Positions 29,611 through 39,425 of a stretch of 46,888 nt of DNA are shown piece by piece. A program made the position numbers and the translations under genes. The notes below the pieces were generated by a model, which saw only the letters and a program-made list of their open reading frames with translations, was not told the DNA's origin and did no database searches. Origin of the DNA: a virus; the IMG/VR virus record IMGVR_UViG_3300032236_000974, positions 1 through 46,888 of that record. The stretch is one strand, 5' to 3'. The stretch's first letter is position 1, and each line of letters starts with the position of its first letter.

Positions 29611-31328
29611 CAACCCTCAACCTTGATGGCCAGCAAATTGATATTGAAAAAGCTCTGCTTGAGTTAGACCGAGCCGATTGCGAGGAAAGCCTATACACGT
29701 TCCTCAAGCATGCATGGAAATACATCGATGCCTCGCCCTTCACAGAAGGTTGGCCTATTGAGGCAATTGCTGAACATCTACAAGCCGTGGCTGACGGCGA
29801 GATCCGCCGCCTGATCATCAACATCCCGCCCCGCATGGGTAAGTCGTCTATTACTTCGTGCGCGTTTCCCGCCTGGGTATGGGCGCAATCTCAAATTAGT
29901 CCTACTTCTGGTCCGGGGGTACAATTCCTCCACGCCTCATATGCCCAGCAGCTTTCATTGCGCGACTCAGTCAAGTGCCGCCGCCTCATTGAATCGCCAT
30001 GGTATCGTGAATTATGGGGTGACCGGTTTAAGCTGACATCCGACCAGAACACTAAAGGCAGGTTTGACAATGACAAAAATGGCTCGCGTCTCTCTACCTC
30101 GGTGGGATCTGCGCTTACCGGGGAGGGTGGTTCGATCATTGTCGTCGATGACCCTAATGCGGCGCAAGAAGCTTTCTCCGAAGCTACCATTGCCAGCACG
30201 ATTGAATGGTGGGACTCTGCGCTCTCAACCCGCCTTAACGACCCCAAAACCGGCGCATTCGTGGTCATTCAACAGAGGCTTTCAGAAGAAGACCTTACCG
30301 GGCACATTCTTTCAAAAGACCAGGGTGAATGGACGCATCTATGCTTGCCGATGAGATACGAGTGGCAACGCCACAGCGTTACGTCTATCGGGTGGAATGA
30401 TCCTCGTGGTTTGGATGCAGATGCCGAACCACTAGTTGAGGTAACCCGTTACGGGGAACGTATCCCTGTTAGCCCGGAAGCCCAAGTAGAACTGGAGGAC
30501 AGGGAAGGTCTGCTCCTCTGGCCAGATCGTTTTGGTGAGGAAGAAGTCAATATCCTAGAACGCCAATTAGGACCATGGGCAGCAGCCGGTCAGCTTCAAC
30601 AGCGTCCCGAACCAAAAGGTGGCGGCATCATCAAGCGCGAATGGTGGCAACCATGGGAGGCAACAAACTTCCCCGGGATGGATCTCATCATCGCTACACT
30701 GGATACCGCCTACACCACCAAAACAGAAAACGACCCGTCCGCCATGACAGTCTGGGGCGTGTTCTCTGACAACAGTATGGTGCAAGCGCCCCACCACGCC
30801 ATATCGCGAGATGGTGCCCGGTCTGAATACACCCGCCAGTATTCTGAAATTGCGCCTAAAGTAATGCTCATGTATGCCTGGCAGGGGCGCTATGAACTTC
30901 ATGACCTAGTATCTAAAGTATCCGAAACATGCCGCAAGTTAAAAGTAGACACATTGCTAATAGAAAACAAAGCCGCGGGCCACTCTGTAGCCCAAGAAAT
31001 ACGTAGAATGTATGGGCATGAAAAGTTTGGGGTGCATATGTTTGACCCTAAAAGCCAAGATAAACTTGCTAGATTGTATTCTGTACAACATTTATTTGCT
31101 GAAGGCATAGTATATGCGCCACTTAAACAGTGGGCAGAGATGGTTATTACTCAAGTTGCGCAATTTCCTAAAGCAAAACATGACGATTTGGTTGATACCG
31201 TCAGCATGGCTATGCGGCATTTGCGTGAAACTGGCGCTATCATGCGCGGTGAGGAGTTCCAATCTGACCTGACGGACAGCATGGCGTTCAAGGGTAACAA
31301 CCAGTGGCAAGCACTCTATCCAATTTAA
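29607..31328 (+). CDS. Terminase large subunit
   Basis: 573 residues. ATPase domain: Walker A-like IPPRMGKS at 73-80 and Walker B IIVVDDP with Asp181-Asp182. RNase H-like nuclease domain: LDTAYTTKTENDPSA around 368, LIENKAAGHSVAQEI, and KHDDLVDTVSMAMRHL near the end supplying acidic residues. It cuts concatemeric DNA and pumps it into the prohead through the portal encoded downstream. Coupled to the preceding small gene. Confidence 0.95.
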   Translation: MTTLNLDGQQIDIEKALLELDRADCEESLYTFLKHAWKYIDASPFTEGWPIEAIAEHLQAVADGEIRRLIINIPPRMGKSSITSCAFPAWVWAQSQISPTSGPGVQFLHASYAQQLSLRDSVKCRRLIESPWYRELWGDRFKLTSDQNTKGRFDNDKNGSRLSTSVGSALTGEGGSIIVVDDPNAAQEAFSEATIASTIEWWDSALSTRLNDPKTGAFVVIQQRLSEEDLTGHILSKDQGEWTHLCLPMRYEWQRHSVTSIGWNDPRGLDADAEPLVEVTRYGERIPVSPEAQVELEDREGLLLWPDRFGEEEVNILERQLGPWAAAGQLQQRPEPKGGGIIKREWWQPWEATNFPGMDLIIATLDTAYTTKTENDPSAMTVWGVFSDNSMVQAPHHAISRDGARSEYTRQYSEIAPKVMLMYAWQGRYELHDLVSKVSETCRKLKVDTLLIENKAAGHSVAQEIRRMYGHEKFGVHMFDPKSQDKLARLYSVQHLFAEGIVYAPLKQWAEMVITQVAQFPKAKHDDLVDTVSMAMRHLRETGAIMRGEEFQSDLTDSMAFKGNNQWQALYPI

Positions 31329-31369
31329 TAAAAAGCTAGTATACTTGCGGCCTTAAGCAGGGGGAAGTT

Positions 31370-31582
31370 ATGGCCCGAGTATTGGCAAGTGCAACTGTTG
31401 ACGTTATTAAGCCCAACACGCCCAAGACAATTGGGCATTTCCGGGTGGAAGTTTGGGGCCAGGCCCCATATGACTATGTCCGCCACTATGAAATCATGGC
31501 GCAATCCGATAATATAGCCGCACAACAAGGGATTCAGCGGTTTGTTGACGAGATGGAAGCCCTGACGCCCGAGCAAGGATAG
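31370..31582 (+). CDS. Small late protein between terminase and portal
   Basis: 70 residues with GGGGGAAG upstream. VLASATVDVIKPNTPKTIGH, YDYVRHYEIMAQSDNIAAQQ, then an acidic helix. This small protein type is common between terminase and portal in related phages; function unknown. Confidence 0.7.
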   Translation: MARVLASATVDVIKPNTPKTIGHFRVEVWGQAPYDYVRHYEIMAQSDNIAAQQGIQRFVDEMEALTPEQG

Positions 31583-31587
31583 TCCTT

Positions 31588-33912
31588 ATGCCCATGGTAC
31601 CCGGTTTGATGTCCAATATTCGGCTTCCCGGCCCTGAAGAAGAGGCTATCCCGGGCAACGATGTCATGATTGAGATCGTAGATGACGGGGAAGATAAGGA
31701 AAAACACGACAAAGACGGGGCTTTGCTTGAAATTGAGCATGCTGACGGGTCAATCACCATTTCCCTGGATGGGAAGCCAATCAATGATAACCGCGCCGAG
31801 CGGGATGAAACCGATTGGTTCCGCAATCTGGTAGATGATGTCGCTGAAGGGCACCTAAACAGCATCTCCCAAGAGCTTCTCCGTGGGATCCGGGACGATA
31901 TCCAGAGCCGAAACGACTGGATTGAGGACCGTGCGCAAGGAATTAAGCTGCTTGGCCTCAAAATCGAGATCCCCGGCTTGCAGGGTCCCGGTGATGGTGC
32001 CCCGATAGAGGGCATGAGCAAAGTACGCCACCCCCTTTTATTGGAAGCCGTGCTGCGTTTTCAGGCAAACGCCCGTTCAGAGCTGCTTCCGACTGATGGT
32101 CCGGTCAAAATCCGCAATGATAACAACAACGCTACGCTGGAAAACGATCAGCTAGCCAATGCGTTGGAGAATGACCTCAACCATTACCTGACATCGACCG
32201 CAACTGAGTACTATCCTGACACGGATCGCATGCTTTTGATGCTTGGGTTTGGTGGGACGGCGTTCAAGAAGGTCTATTTCTGCCCGCTCCGCAACAGGCC
32301 GGTGTCTGAGAGCGTCGATGCGAACGATTTGATCGTCAACAACTCGGCCACGGACTTGCGTAATGCAAAACGCATTACACACCGCTCCTATATGCGGCCC
32401 AGCACTGTCAAAAGGCTGCAAATTCTTGGTGTGTACGCAGATGTAGATCTTTCTACGCCAAAAGCACCAGATCTAGACAGCGTCCAGCGTGAAAAAAACG
32501 CACAACAAGGCATTAGCCCTGAATCCATGAACCCGGATGACCGGGATCGTGAGATTTATGAGGTTTATTGTGAATTAGACTTACCCGGCTTTGAGCATAA
32601 GCATAAGGGCAAAGAGTCTGGGCTAGAAATTCCGTACATCGTAACTATCGATGTGTCGTCACAACAAGTCCTATCAATTGTGAGAAACTACAGTGAAGAT
32701 GACCAAGAGCTTCCAACAGCTAAAAAGCGTTTTGTTAAGTATACTTTTGTGCCCGGTATGGGTTTTTATGATATTGGGCTTCTTCATATACTTGGCAATA
32801 CAACTAACGCTATCACTGCTGCGTGGCGTGAACTACTTGACGCTGGCATGTATAACAATTTTCCTGGTTTTCTTATGGCAGATACTGGGGCTAGGCAGAA
32901 TACTAACATATTCCGTGTACCTCCTGGTGGGGGCGCTTTAGTCAAAACTAACGGCATGCCTATCACACAGGCTATTATGCCCCTACCATATAAGGAACCT
33001 TCTGGCGCTCTGATGAATCTTGTGACGCAGATGTCTGACACTGGCATGCGTGTCGGTGGTACGTCTGAAGTCATGGTGACTGAAGGCAAGCCTGATGCCC
33101 CGGTTGGCACCACGCTGGCTATGATTGAGCAGGCCCAAAAAGTTTTGAACTCCGTCCACAAGCGCATGCATGCAGCGCAATCGGAAGAGTTTGAGATGTT
33201 GGTTGAGTGCTTCAAAGAGCATCCCGAGAGCTTTTGGCAAAAGCGCCGCCATTCGGCATATCCGTGGGATGAGAAGACATTTACGGACGCGCTGGATAAC
33301 TACTATTTTGTCCCGCAAGCGGATCCCAATACGTCCAGCCAGACGCAGCGCCTGATGAAGGTGCTGGCATTGAAGCAATTGGTGGCGACCAACCCTGCTC
33401 TGTATGATCCTATTGCGGTTGATACGGCGGCGTTACAGGCTCTTGGTTGGTCAAATCCGCAACAGTTCATGATCCCGCCGTCTGCGCAGGGTGCCCCGCC
33501 GCCTGAACTCATGCAGGCCATGGCTAAGATGCAAGTTGATAAGAGCAATGCGGATGCCCGCATGCTGGATAGCCAGACCCGCGCCAAGGAAGCGCAAGAT
33601 CGGCTGGAGCTTGATCATATGCGTCTCCAGATGGAAATGCAACGTGATCAGGGCGACCCTTCCAAGATGGCGCAAGTTCAAACGCAGCAGATGGAAATTC
33701 AACAACGTGGTCAGGACGCCATGTTGGACGCTGTAAACCGCAAGCGCGACCGCGAGAGCCGCGAACGCCTTGCTGCAATTAAGCTGGCTGAAGAGTTGAT
33801 GCGTAACCCTGGTGGGTTGGCCGCTGCTCAGACAATTGTAGACCCCCAGATGCTTTCCCGTCTTGAGGCCAATGAGCCTACCCTTGACGGTACCCAGACC
33901 GGAGAACTGTGA
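31588..33912 (+). CDS. Portal protein
   Basis: 774 residues, AAGGA 8 bases before ATG. After an acidic N-terminus the body follows the P22 gp1-type portal: RHPLLLEAVLRFQANARSEL, DRMLLMLGFGGTAFKKVYF, YRSYMRP-type strands, and a long helical region NTTNAITAAWRELLDAGMYN with GGTSEVMVTEG. The last ~150 residues are Gln/Met-rich coiled coil (LELDHMRLQMEMQRDQ), like the helical barrel of large portals. It forms the dodecameric DNA entry ring. ATGA overlap with the next gene. Confidence 0.9.
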   Translation: MPMVPGLMSNIRLPGPEEEAIPGNDVMIEIVDDGEDKEKHDKDGALLEIEHADGSITISLDGKPINDNRAERDETDWFRNLVDDVAEGHLNSISQELLRGIRDDIQSRNDWIEDRAQGIKLLGLKIEIPGLQGPGDGAPIEGMSKVRHPLLLEAVLRFQANARSELLPTDGPVKIRNDNNNATLENDQLANALENDLNHYLTSTATEYYPDTDRMLLMLGFGGTAFKKVYFCPLRNRPVSESVDANDLIVNNSATDLRNAKRITHRSYMRPSTVKRLQILGVYADVDLSTPKAPDLDSVQREKNAQQGISPESMNPDDRDREIYEVYCELDLPGFEHKHKGKESGLEIPYIVTIDVSSQQVLSIVRNYSEDDQELPTAKKRFVKYTFVPGMGFYDIGLLHILGNTTNAITAAWRELLDAGMYNNFPGFLMADTGARQNTNIFRVPPGGGALVKTNGMPITQAIMPLPYKEPSGALMNLVTQMSDTGMRVGGTSEVMVTEGKPDAPVGTTLAMIEQAQKVLNSVHKRMHAAQSEEFEMLVECFKEHPESFWQKRRHSAYPWDEKTFTDALDNYYFVPQADPNTSSQTQRLMKVLALKQLVATNPALYDPIAVDTAALQALGWSNPQQFMIPPSAQGAPPPELMQAMAKMQVDKSNADARMLDSQTRAKEAQDRLELDHMRLQMEMQRDQGDPSKMAQVQTQQMEIQQRGQDAMLDAVNRKRDRESRERLAAIKLAEELMRNPGGLAAAQTIVDPQMLSRLEANEPTLDGTQTGEL

Positions 33913-35753
33913 TGGCTGATCGGTATGACGAGCCAAGACAACCCGCTCGCCTTCCCAAACGGGACCGGGGGCAAGGAAATCGCGTCACGCAGGGCATGGT
34001 TGAGGGATTTGGCACCCAACCTCTTGCTGGTGTTTCTGAGCGAGACCGAGCTAACTACCCGGAGTTGTCTGGATATTTAGATCCTGTCGCTAAATCTCTT
34101 AATTTTGTTAGTCGGTTGCCCGGAGCCGTTGCGGGTGGTTTGGCCGGTACTGTTGGTGCGGGCACAGAATATCTGACTGGCGACAGAGGGTACGCCAATT
34201 ACAATGAGCGCCAAGCACGGGCAATGTTGGATTATCTGGGCACAAGGAGCATGGCGGAACCTGGCATGGTTCCCTCTGCAAGGATCCCTAGGAATGGCGA
34301 AGTTTTGCCCCCAACCCGGTCTACTCCTGCTCAATTAGGATATGTTGAACGCGCTCCGGTTGATGTTTACCGTGAGTTGCCGCCGGGATCCATCCGTGGC
34401 ACTAGCGCAGAGGGCGCACCTAGGTTGCCAGCGCCTAATCCGCTGGCCGAATATCGCCAAACTGCTGGTTTTGATTATGGTATCGGTCCCAAACGGCCAT
34501 CTGAAGCTTACCGTCCTGTAATTGATCAAACATATACGTTGCCTGAACAATTAAACCGCAGGCCAGAAGTAGTTACGGATCCATCTGGGATATCTAGGCT
34601 GGGTTCGGAAAGCCCCCAAGCTGACCAAGCATTGGCCATGGCCCAAAAGCGAGTGCGTGATGCTGAAGCACGGTTCTTGGCCGAACAACAGGCCCGCGCT
34701 ACCGGTGAAGGCATGCGTGAGCGTCCCGGCACCGATTTCAATCTGGTTGGGTCATCGTATGATCCTTCTGGTCGGGCGCTGCAACCTGTTTACACCGGCA
34801 GAAATGCTGTTGGCCCAGATACGCCCAGAAGCTTTCTACAGCCATCAAGCAACCTACCCGCAGTAGTAGATCGTGGCGCTGGGTTACCTTCTCCTGCCCA
34901 AGGCCGCGCTCTAGCATTGACTGAACAGCCTGCCGCCGCTGGTGCCGCTCCTCTTCAATTAGGCAATATTTGGGAAGGCCAGTTTACGGAAGTTCCGCAA
35001 ACTGGAGCTGTTCCTAGGGGAAATGTGCCGCTTTTGGCAAGGCCAGAAACGCCTTATTGGGAGCAACCAGGTTATCGTCATTCCCTTGACCCAGATGCTG
35101 TCTGGGCAGACATATATTCCTCCACCCACAGCGGCGTTCATTCACCGGCAACTGTATCTGACCCAGCAATAAGCACGGGAAGTCCTGTTGGCGGTGCCCC
35201 AACAGCAAGTTCGGGATATACGCCCCGAAATGCGGGGGCTCTTGCTGCTGGCGCTACTGCTCTTGCTGGCGGCGCTTTAATATCCGGAAGTTCAGGCGGT
35301 TCGCGCCAGCCACAGCAAACGGTTGTAGGCCCCGTTCAAGGGCCTCCTGAATTTCAAGGACCGCCTGAAATGCAAGGCCCGCCCGAAATGCAAGGGCCTC
35401 CCATGCCCCCGGCATCTCGACAAGCAGTTCAAACTGCTCGCGCTCGCGCCGCCGCTGCCCCCGAAACCGCCCGTGTGTCCCAACCATCTTCTGGTGGGAT
35501 ACTGTCAAATTTTTTTGGTAGCCCTGCTACTACCAAACAACTTTTTGAGCAGTCACGAGCTAACCCAGATGACGCTGGCGCTTGGATGAGGGCAGAACGT
35601 CAATATGCTGCAACGCATAAAGATGATCCTAATTTTAATGTTACCAAGTTAAACCCTGATACCGGCATGAAGCGTGGCGGCGCGGCTAATGCAAAGCCTG
35701 ATTCAGTTCATAAGGCTCTTGAGATCATTCATCATCTTCTCATGCGCCAATAA
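33909..35753 (+). CDS. Virion-associated protein with GPPEMQ repeats
   Basis: 614 residues. N-terminus basic and Arg-rich, then an Ala/Gly hydrophobic stretch (LPGAVAGGLAGTVGAGTEYL), a long Pro/Ser-rich disordered middle, and tandem GPPEFQ / GPPEMQ / GPPEMQ units near residues 475-495. The C-terminus has MKRGG followed by VHKALEIIHHLLMRQ, the Gly-Gly plus helix arrangement shared with the genes at 3639 and 35763. No enzyme motif. Position after the portal suggests a minor capsid or ejected protein. Confidence 0.65.
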   Translation: MMADRYDEPRQPARLPKRDRGQGNRVTQGMVEGFGTQPLAGVSERDRANYPELSGYLDPVAKSLNFVSRLPGAVAGGLAGTVGAGTEYLTGDRGYANYNERQARAMLDYLGTRSMAEPGMVPSARIPRNGEVLPPTRSTPAQLGYVERAPVDVYRELPPGSIRGTSAEGAPRLPAPNPLAEYRQTAGFDYGIGPKRPSEAYRPVIDQTYTLPEQLNRRPEVVTDPSGISRLGSESPQADQALAMAQKRVRDAEARFLAEQQARATGEGMRERPGTDFNLVGSSYDPSGRALQPVYTGRNAVGPDTPRSFLQPSSNLPAVVDRGAGLPSPAQGRALALTEQPAAAGAAPLQLGNIWEGQFTEVPQTGAVPRGNVPLLARPETPYWEQPGYRHSLDPDAVWADIYSSTHSGVHSPATVSDPAISTGSPVGGAPTASSGYTPRNAGALAAGATALAGGALISGSSGGSRQPQQTVVGPVQGPPEFQGPPEMQGPPEMQGPPMPPASRQAVQTARARAAAAPETARVSQPSSGGILSNFFGSPATTKQLFEQSRANPDDAGAWMRAERQYAATHKDDPNFNVTKLNPDTGMKRGGAANAKPDSVHKALEIIHHLLMRQ

Positions 35754-35762
35754 GAGGTCATC

Positions 35763-37808
35763 ATGGCAAAGCGCAACGCTATTGTTGAGGCTCTGCGTTT
35801 AGCCCGCAAACAGTATGCGGTTGGCGGTAGCCCGTTTTACCAACAGCCCATCTATGACCAAATGCAACGTGAAATTGATGCTTGGAAAAACAAAAAACTT
35901 CCAAATATTGAACCTTTACGTGTAGACAGAATTGCGCCCCCACCAGGCGGTTCTGCGCTGCAAAATGCAACTCCCCATGATTTAGGCGGATATGCGCCGG
36001 TAAATGTACCTGCTTCAACAACACCCATACTTGATGGGGGTGGTGGAGGAGACGGATTATCTGGGACAGATATTTCTAGTGCTACTTCTACTCCATCAAC
36101 GGCGATGTCATCTACGTCTACTGGACCATCTGCGCCCGCTGGCGCAACACCGTCTGGTCCGGGATTTTCATTTACGGGGGCGCCTATTGGTGCGGTAGAA
36201 GCTTACGATCTCCCGGCTCCGACAACTGCTGCCCCTGCCCCCGCCGCTCCAAATGCCGATGCTACATTTGCAGCAAATGACCCATTTTCCAATCTTGATC
36301 AAACGGGATTAACCACTGGACCAAATAATGCTGCTGCCAATCAGGCGGCGCTTGGTGCCCAAGTTGGAGCACAAGTCGGCCAAGCCCTTTCCGCACAACA
36401 AGCAGCAAATTTAGCGCAAACAAATTTTGGTGCACAAGTAGGAACACAGGTTGGCAAGGCGCTCAACACCATTGGCGCAAACCCGGCTACCACTGTCTCT
36501 GCAACGCCTGCTGCTGCTATTGCCTCAAGCGCAACGCCTTCCGCTAGTCAAGCACTGGCTGCGGCAATAGCGGCTCAACAAGGTCAATATGCCGCCAATC
36601 AAGCGCAATTTGATGTTATGGGCAACGTAACAGCGCCAGGAGTTGCGTCAAAGGTAAGTGTGCTTCCGTCTCCAACGCCGGGCAAGCAGGCTACAACACC
36701 CGGAGTTCAGCAGCCATCTTTTGTTGGCGCTCCTTTAGCTACCGCTGCACAATTGCAGGATAACCCTGACATTACAGGCCCCACTATGGCTGGGCTTTCT
36801 TATAGTCAGGCTGCGCAAGATCAAACAATTAGTGGAGAAACTGGGACATTTAATGCTGCTACCCCAGAAGCATCCAGCGCACCTGCTGCTGCGCCTTCTA
36901 GTGCGCCTGCTGCCGCTCCATCTGCTCCATCTGCGCCGTCCGCGCCCTCTGCTCCATCTGCGCCTGCGGCAGCGCCTACTACATCTACAAGCCCACTGGG
37001 GATTAGTGTTCAAGAAGCAGATCCTGCCAACGCAGACTTGGCAAATGCGTTAGCTGAAGCCCAAGCCCAGGCGGCTGCTGAAGCTGCTTCGGCAGTTGAT
37101 TCTTCTGCTACGGCAGATAATTCATCTTCCCCTGGAGATGCTGAAGGTGGTTCTTTTGGAGGAGATGGATCGTCTGCGGGCGGTGAAGGCGGCGGTGGGA
37201 TGGGCGGATCTGGTGATTCCGGCGGTGGTTCTAGTGGTGATGGATCGTCAGGCGGCGGATCTGGTGGAGACGGCGGCGGTGGCGGCGGCGGTGATGGTGG
37301 CGGTGGAGGCGGTGGAGACGGCGGCGGTGGCGGCGGCGGTGAAAAACGTGGCGGCTTTATCCGACCCAAACATCATTCCCACCAAATGGTTGATAAAGCT
37401 TTAAAACTTACAGAACGCAAAAAAGGCGGGAAGATATCTGCGTACCCGTTAAAACCTGACAATGAAAAAAGAAAACACGCTGGTTTTTCTGAAACTGGCG
37501 GTAAAATGAAATGGATGAATCCAGATGACTTTTTGGGCAAAGCTCAAAAAATGCAAATGGATAAAGAAGACAAAAAATCCATTAAAAAATTTAAAAAGAA
37601 AATCAAAAAAGGTAAAGATTTGAACCCGCTTGCGTTGTATCCAAGTGGTGGCCAAGACGGTCGCCACCGCGCAACTGCGGCTAAAGAACTGGGAATAGAC
37701 AAAGTTCCGGTCATTACTTGGCCCGGGAAGAATAACGGTGGGTCTATTACAGACCGCGCTCTTATGGTAATGTCTAAATCGGTTAATCACCAACGGGGAC
37801 GCCCGTAA
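35763..37808 (+). CDS. Low-complexity virion protein with ParB/Srx-like C-terminal domain
   Basis: 681 residues. Ala/Pro/Ser-rich through ~430, with a SAPSAPSAPSAP run near 385, then a Gly/Asp tract of repeating GGDGGGGGG near 500-530, then EKRGG. Residues about 575-655 look like a ParB N-terminal/sulfiredoxin-fold domain: MNPDDFLGKA, LNPLALYP, then GGQDGRHRATAAKELGIDKV and PVITW, which mirrors the ParB box II. No helix-turn-helix follows, so it should not read parS itself. Ends with NNGGSITDRALMVMSK. Likely virion-packaged; enzymatic (CTPase-like or phosphotransfer) activity is untested. Confidence 0.6.
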   Translation: MAKRNAIVEALRLARKQYAVGGSPFYQQPIYDQMQREIDAWKNKKLPNIEPLRVDRIAPPPGGSALQNATPHDLGGYAPVNVPASTTPILDGGGGGDGLSGTDISSATSTPSTAMSSTSTGPSAPAGATPSGPGFSFTGAPIGAVEAYDLPAPTTAAPAPAAPNADATFAANDPFSNLDQTGLTTGPNNAAANQAALGAQVGAQVGQALSAQQAANLAQTNFGAQVGTQVGKALNTIGANPATTVSATPAAAIASSATPSASQALAAAIAAQQGQYAANQAQFDVMGNVTAPGVASKVSVLPSPTPGKQATTPGVQQPSFVGAPLATAAQLQDNPDITGPTMAGLSYSQAAQDQTISGETGTFNAATPEASSAPAAAPSSAPAAAPSAPSAPSAPSAPSAPAAAPTTSTSPLGISVQEADPANADLANALAEAQAQAAAEAASAVDSSATADNSSSPGDAEGGSFGGDGSSAGGEGGGGMGGSGDSGGGSSGDGSSGGGSGGDGGGGGGGDGGGGGGGDGGGGGGGEKRGGFIRPKHHSHQMVDKALKLTERKKGGKISAYPLKPDNEKRKHAGFSETGGKMKWMNPDDFLGKAQKMQMDKEDKKSIKKFKKKIKKGKDLNPLALYPSGGQDGRHRATAAKELGIDKVPVITWPGKNNGGSITDRALMVMSKSVNHQRGRP

Positions 37809-37828
37809 TCCTGGTACTAGGAGTTATC

Positions 37829-39097
37829 ATGTCTGAGATGGCAAAAAAGGCCCGAGAGGCCATGAAGGACAAGGCTAAACGCCTTGCGTCCGATCGCCCC
37901 CTTGAAAAGGTGGATTCGTCTGATTTTACCCCGCCTGCTATGCTGAACGCTGAAGCCAAAACGGGCATGCGCCCCGTTTCGCCCCGTGCTTACAAGCGCG
38001 GCGGCAAGGTGGCTGGCGAGCATGCCAAGGCGAACATGGGTCAAAAGCCCCGCAAGTCTGGTGGGCAGGTCAAGGAATGGGTTAACGCCAAGGTTAACCG
38101 CAACGTCAAAGAAGCCAATGAGAAGCGTGACGGCGTCAAGCATGTCGGCGCTTTGAAGGATGGTGGCCGTGCCCAAAAGTATATGGGTGGTCCCATGGCT
38201 GGGGCGCAACAAATCCTTGCCAATAACCCCGCTGGCGTTTCGGGCAACTCTTTGTATGGTGCCGGTCGCACTCGCGTCATGGATGCCAAACTTGGCCCTG
38301 CCCGTGCGATTGGGTTGAAGAAGGGCGGCAAGGCAGAAGGCCATCCGGATGAGGCCGCTGACAAGGCCCTCATCAAGAAAATGGTGAAGCCGTCTGCCCG
38401 CACTGGCAAAGCTGATGGCGGCCCAAACATTGATGAAGATTATTATGCCCGTGCGGTGCAGCGGGGGGGGTATGATGATACTTCTCTTGGAAATGCTGCT
38501 GCCAAAGACGAAGCTATTCGCCGAAAAGCTTATGATGAGAAGTACGGAACTCAAGAGTTGAAAAAGGGTGGCCGTACAGGTCGTAAAACTGGCGGCGGCG
38601 TGTTCTCCGGCCCCGGCTATCCCGGAAAAGTTCCCGGCGCTGTTCCCGGTGGGCGCACTGCCCATGCCAAGGGCGGCAAAACAGGCAAGGGCAAGACTGA
38701 CATCAACATCATGATCAACCCGCACCACCCGGCGGATGCTGGCGGCATGGGCATGCCCCCGGCTGGCCCCATGGGTGGCCCTACTCGTCCTCCCGGCATG
38801 GGTGGCCCTACTCGTCCTCCCGGCATGGGTGGCCCTGCTGGTGGCGCTCCGCTCCCGGTTCCGATGCCGCCGCCCGGTGGAATGCCGCCCGCGATGCCGC
38901 CTGCTATGCCCCCCGGCATGCCTCCTGGTGGGATGCCTGCAATTCCTCCCGGCATGATGCCCCGCCCCCGTAAGTCTGGTGGCCGCGCTTATCATTCCTA
39001 TAAAGACATGGATGCCGGCGCTGGCTCTGGTGAGGGCCGCTTGGAAAAGGCTGAGATTGCGTCAAAGACGGCCAAGATCAGCAAGGGCAATTACTGA
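37829..39097 (+). CDS. KxGGK-repeat virion protein
   Basis: 422 residues, strongly basic. At least seven Gly-Gly motifs flanked by Lys/Arg: YKRGGKV, RKSGGQV, KDGGRA, KKGGKA, KKGGRT, RKTGGGVFS, RKSGGRA. A Pro/Gly/Met-rich stretch (~305-385) holds tandem MGGPTRPPG units from an imperfect 24-27-base DNA repeat at 38773-38835. The ending GAGSGEGRLEKAEI is recurrent in phage proteins of this group. Could bind DNA or the capsid interior by charge; no fold assigned. Confidence 0.65.
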   Translation: MSEMAKKAREAMKDKAKRLASDRPLEKVDSSDFTPPAMLNAEAKTGMRPVSPRAYKRGGKVAGEHAKANMGQKPRKSGGQVKEWVNAKVNRNVKEANEKRDGVKHVGALKDGGRAQKYMGGPMAGAQQILANNPAGVSGNSLYGAGRTRVMDAKLGPARAIGLKKGGKAEGHPDEAADKALIKKMVKPSARTGKADGGPNIDEDYYARAVQRGGYDDTSLGNAAAKDEAIRRKAYDEKYGTQELKKGGRTGRKTGGGVFSGPGYPGKVPGAVPGGRTAHAKGGKTGKGKTDINIMINPHHPADAGGMGMPPAGPMGGPTRPPGMGGPTRPPGMGGPAGGAPLPVPMPPPGGMPPAMPPAMPPGMPPGGMPAIPPGMMPRPRKSGGRAYHSYKDMDAGAGSGEGRLEKAEIASKTAKISKGNY

Positions 39098-39098
39098 A

Positions 39099-39164
39099 TT
39101 TGCGACTGTAATCGGTGCGGTCGCAAATTGGACGGAGACGTAACCCCCCTTTACGTCTCCGTCC
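39099..39164 (+). terminator. Two consecutive strong hairpins
   Basis: TTTGCGAC (39099-39106) pairs with GTCGCAAA (39120-39127), then a perfect 14-base stem: GGACGGAGACGTAA (39130-39143) with TTACGTCTCCGTCC (39151-39164) around a C-rich 7-base loop. No U-run follows. They lie in the only sizeable gap of this stretch of the late operon, and may attenuate transcription or protect RNA ends so that capsid genes are expressed at a different level. Confidence 0.55.
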
Positions 39165-39199
39165 TCCCAACCAGAAGGGGGACTGCTAGGGGGCAGTTT

Positions 39200-39415
39200 A
39201 TGGCGACAACATACCAAGCGTATTACCAATATGAGTTGAAGAAGCTTCTCAACTCCGAAATCGAGCGTATTAAAGAGATGCTCGTAAGCTCTTATCAAAT
39301 AGAGGGTTTTGACTTTTCAGCTTACCGACACCACGTTGGTAAGATTGAAGGACTTCGTATAGCTTTAGAGCTATGCGATGAGGCGGACGCCATTGTAAAT
39401 GGCAAGGAAAAGTAG
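39200..39415 (+). CDS. Small late protein
   Basis: 71 residues from ATG at 39200 with TAGGGGGC upstream; the longer frame overlaps the hairpin. YQAYYQYELKKLLNSEIERI, then HHVGKIEGLRIALELCDEAD: two helices. Resembles small helical proteins encoded before scaffold genes; role unknown. Confidence 0.65.
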   Translation: MATTYQAYYQYELKKLLNSEIERIKEMLVSSYQIEGFDFSAYRHHVGKIEGLRIALELCDEADAIVNGKEK

Positions 39416-39425
39416 GGGGATATAC

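Noticed and set aside
37010-37369. Poly-Pro minus-strand frame
   Set aside because: Reverse complement of the Gly-rich tract of the 35763 gene, not an independent protein.
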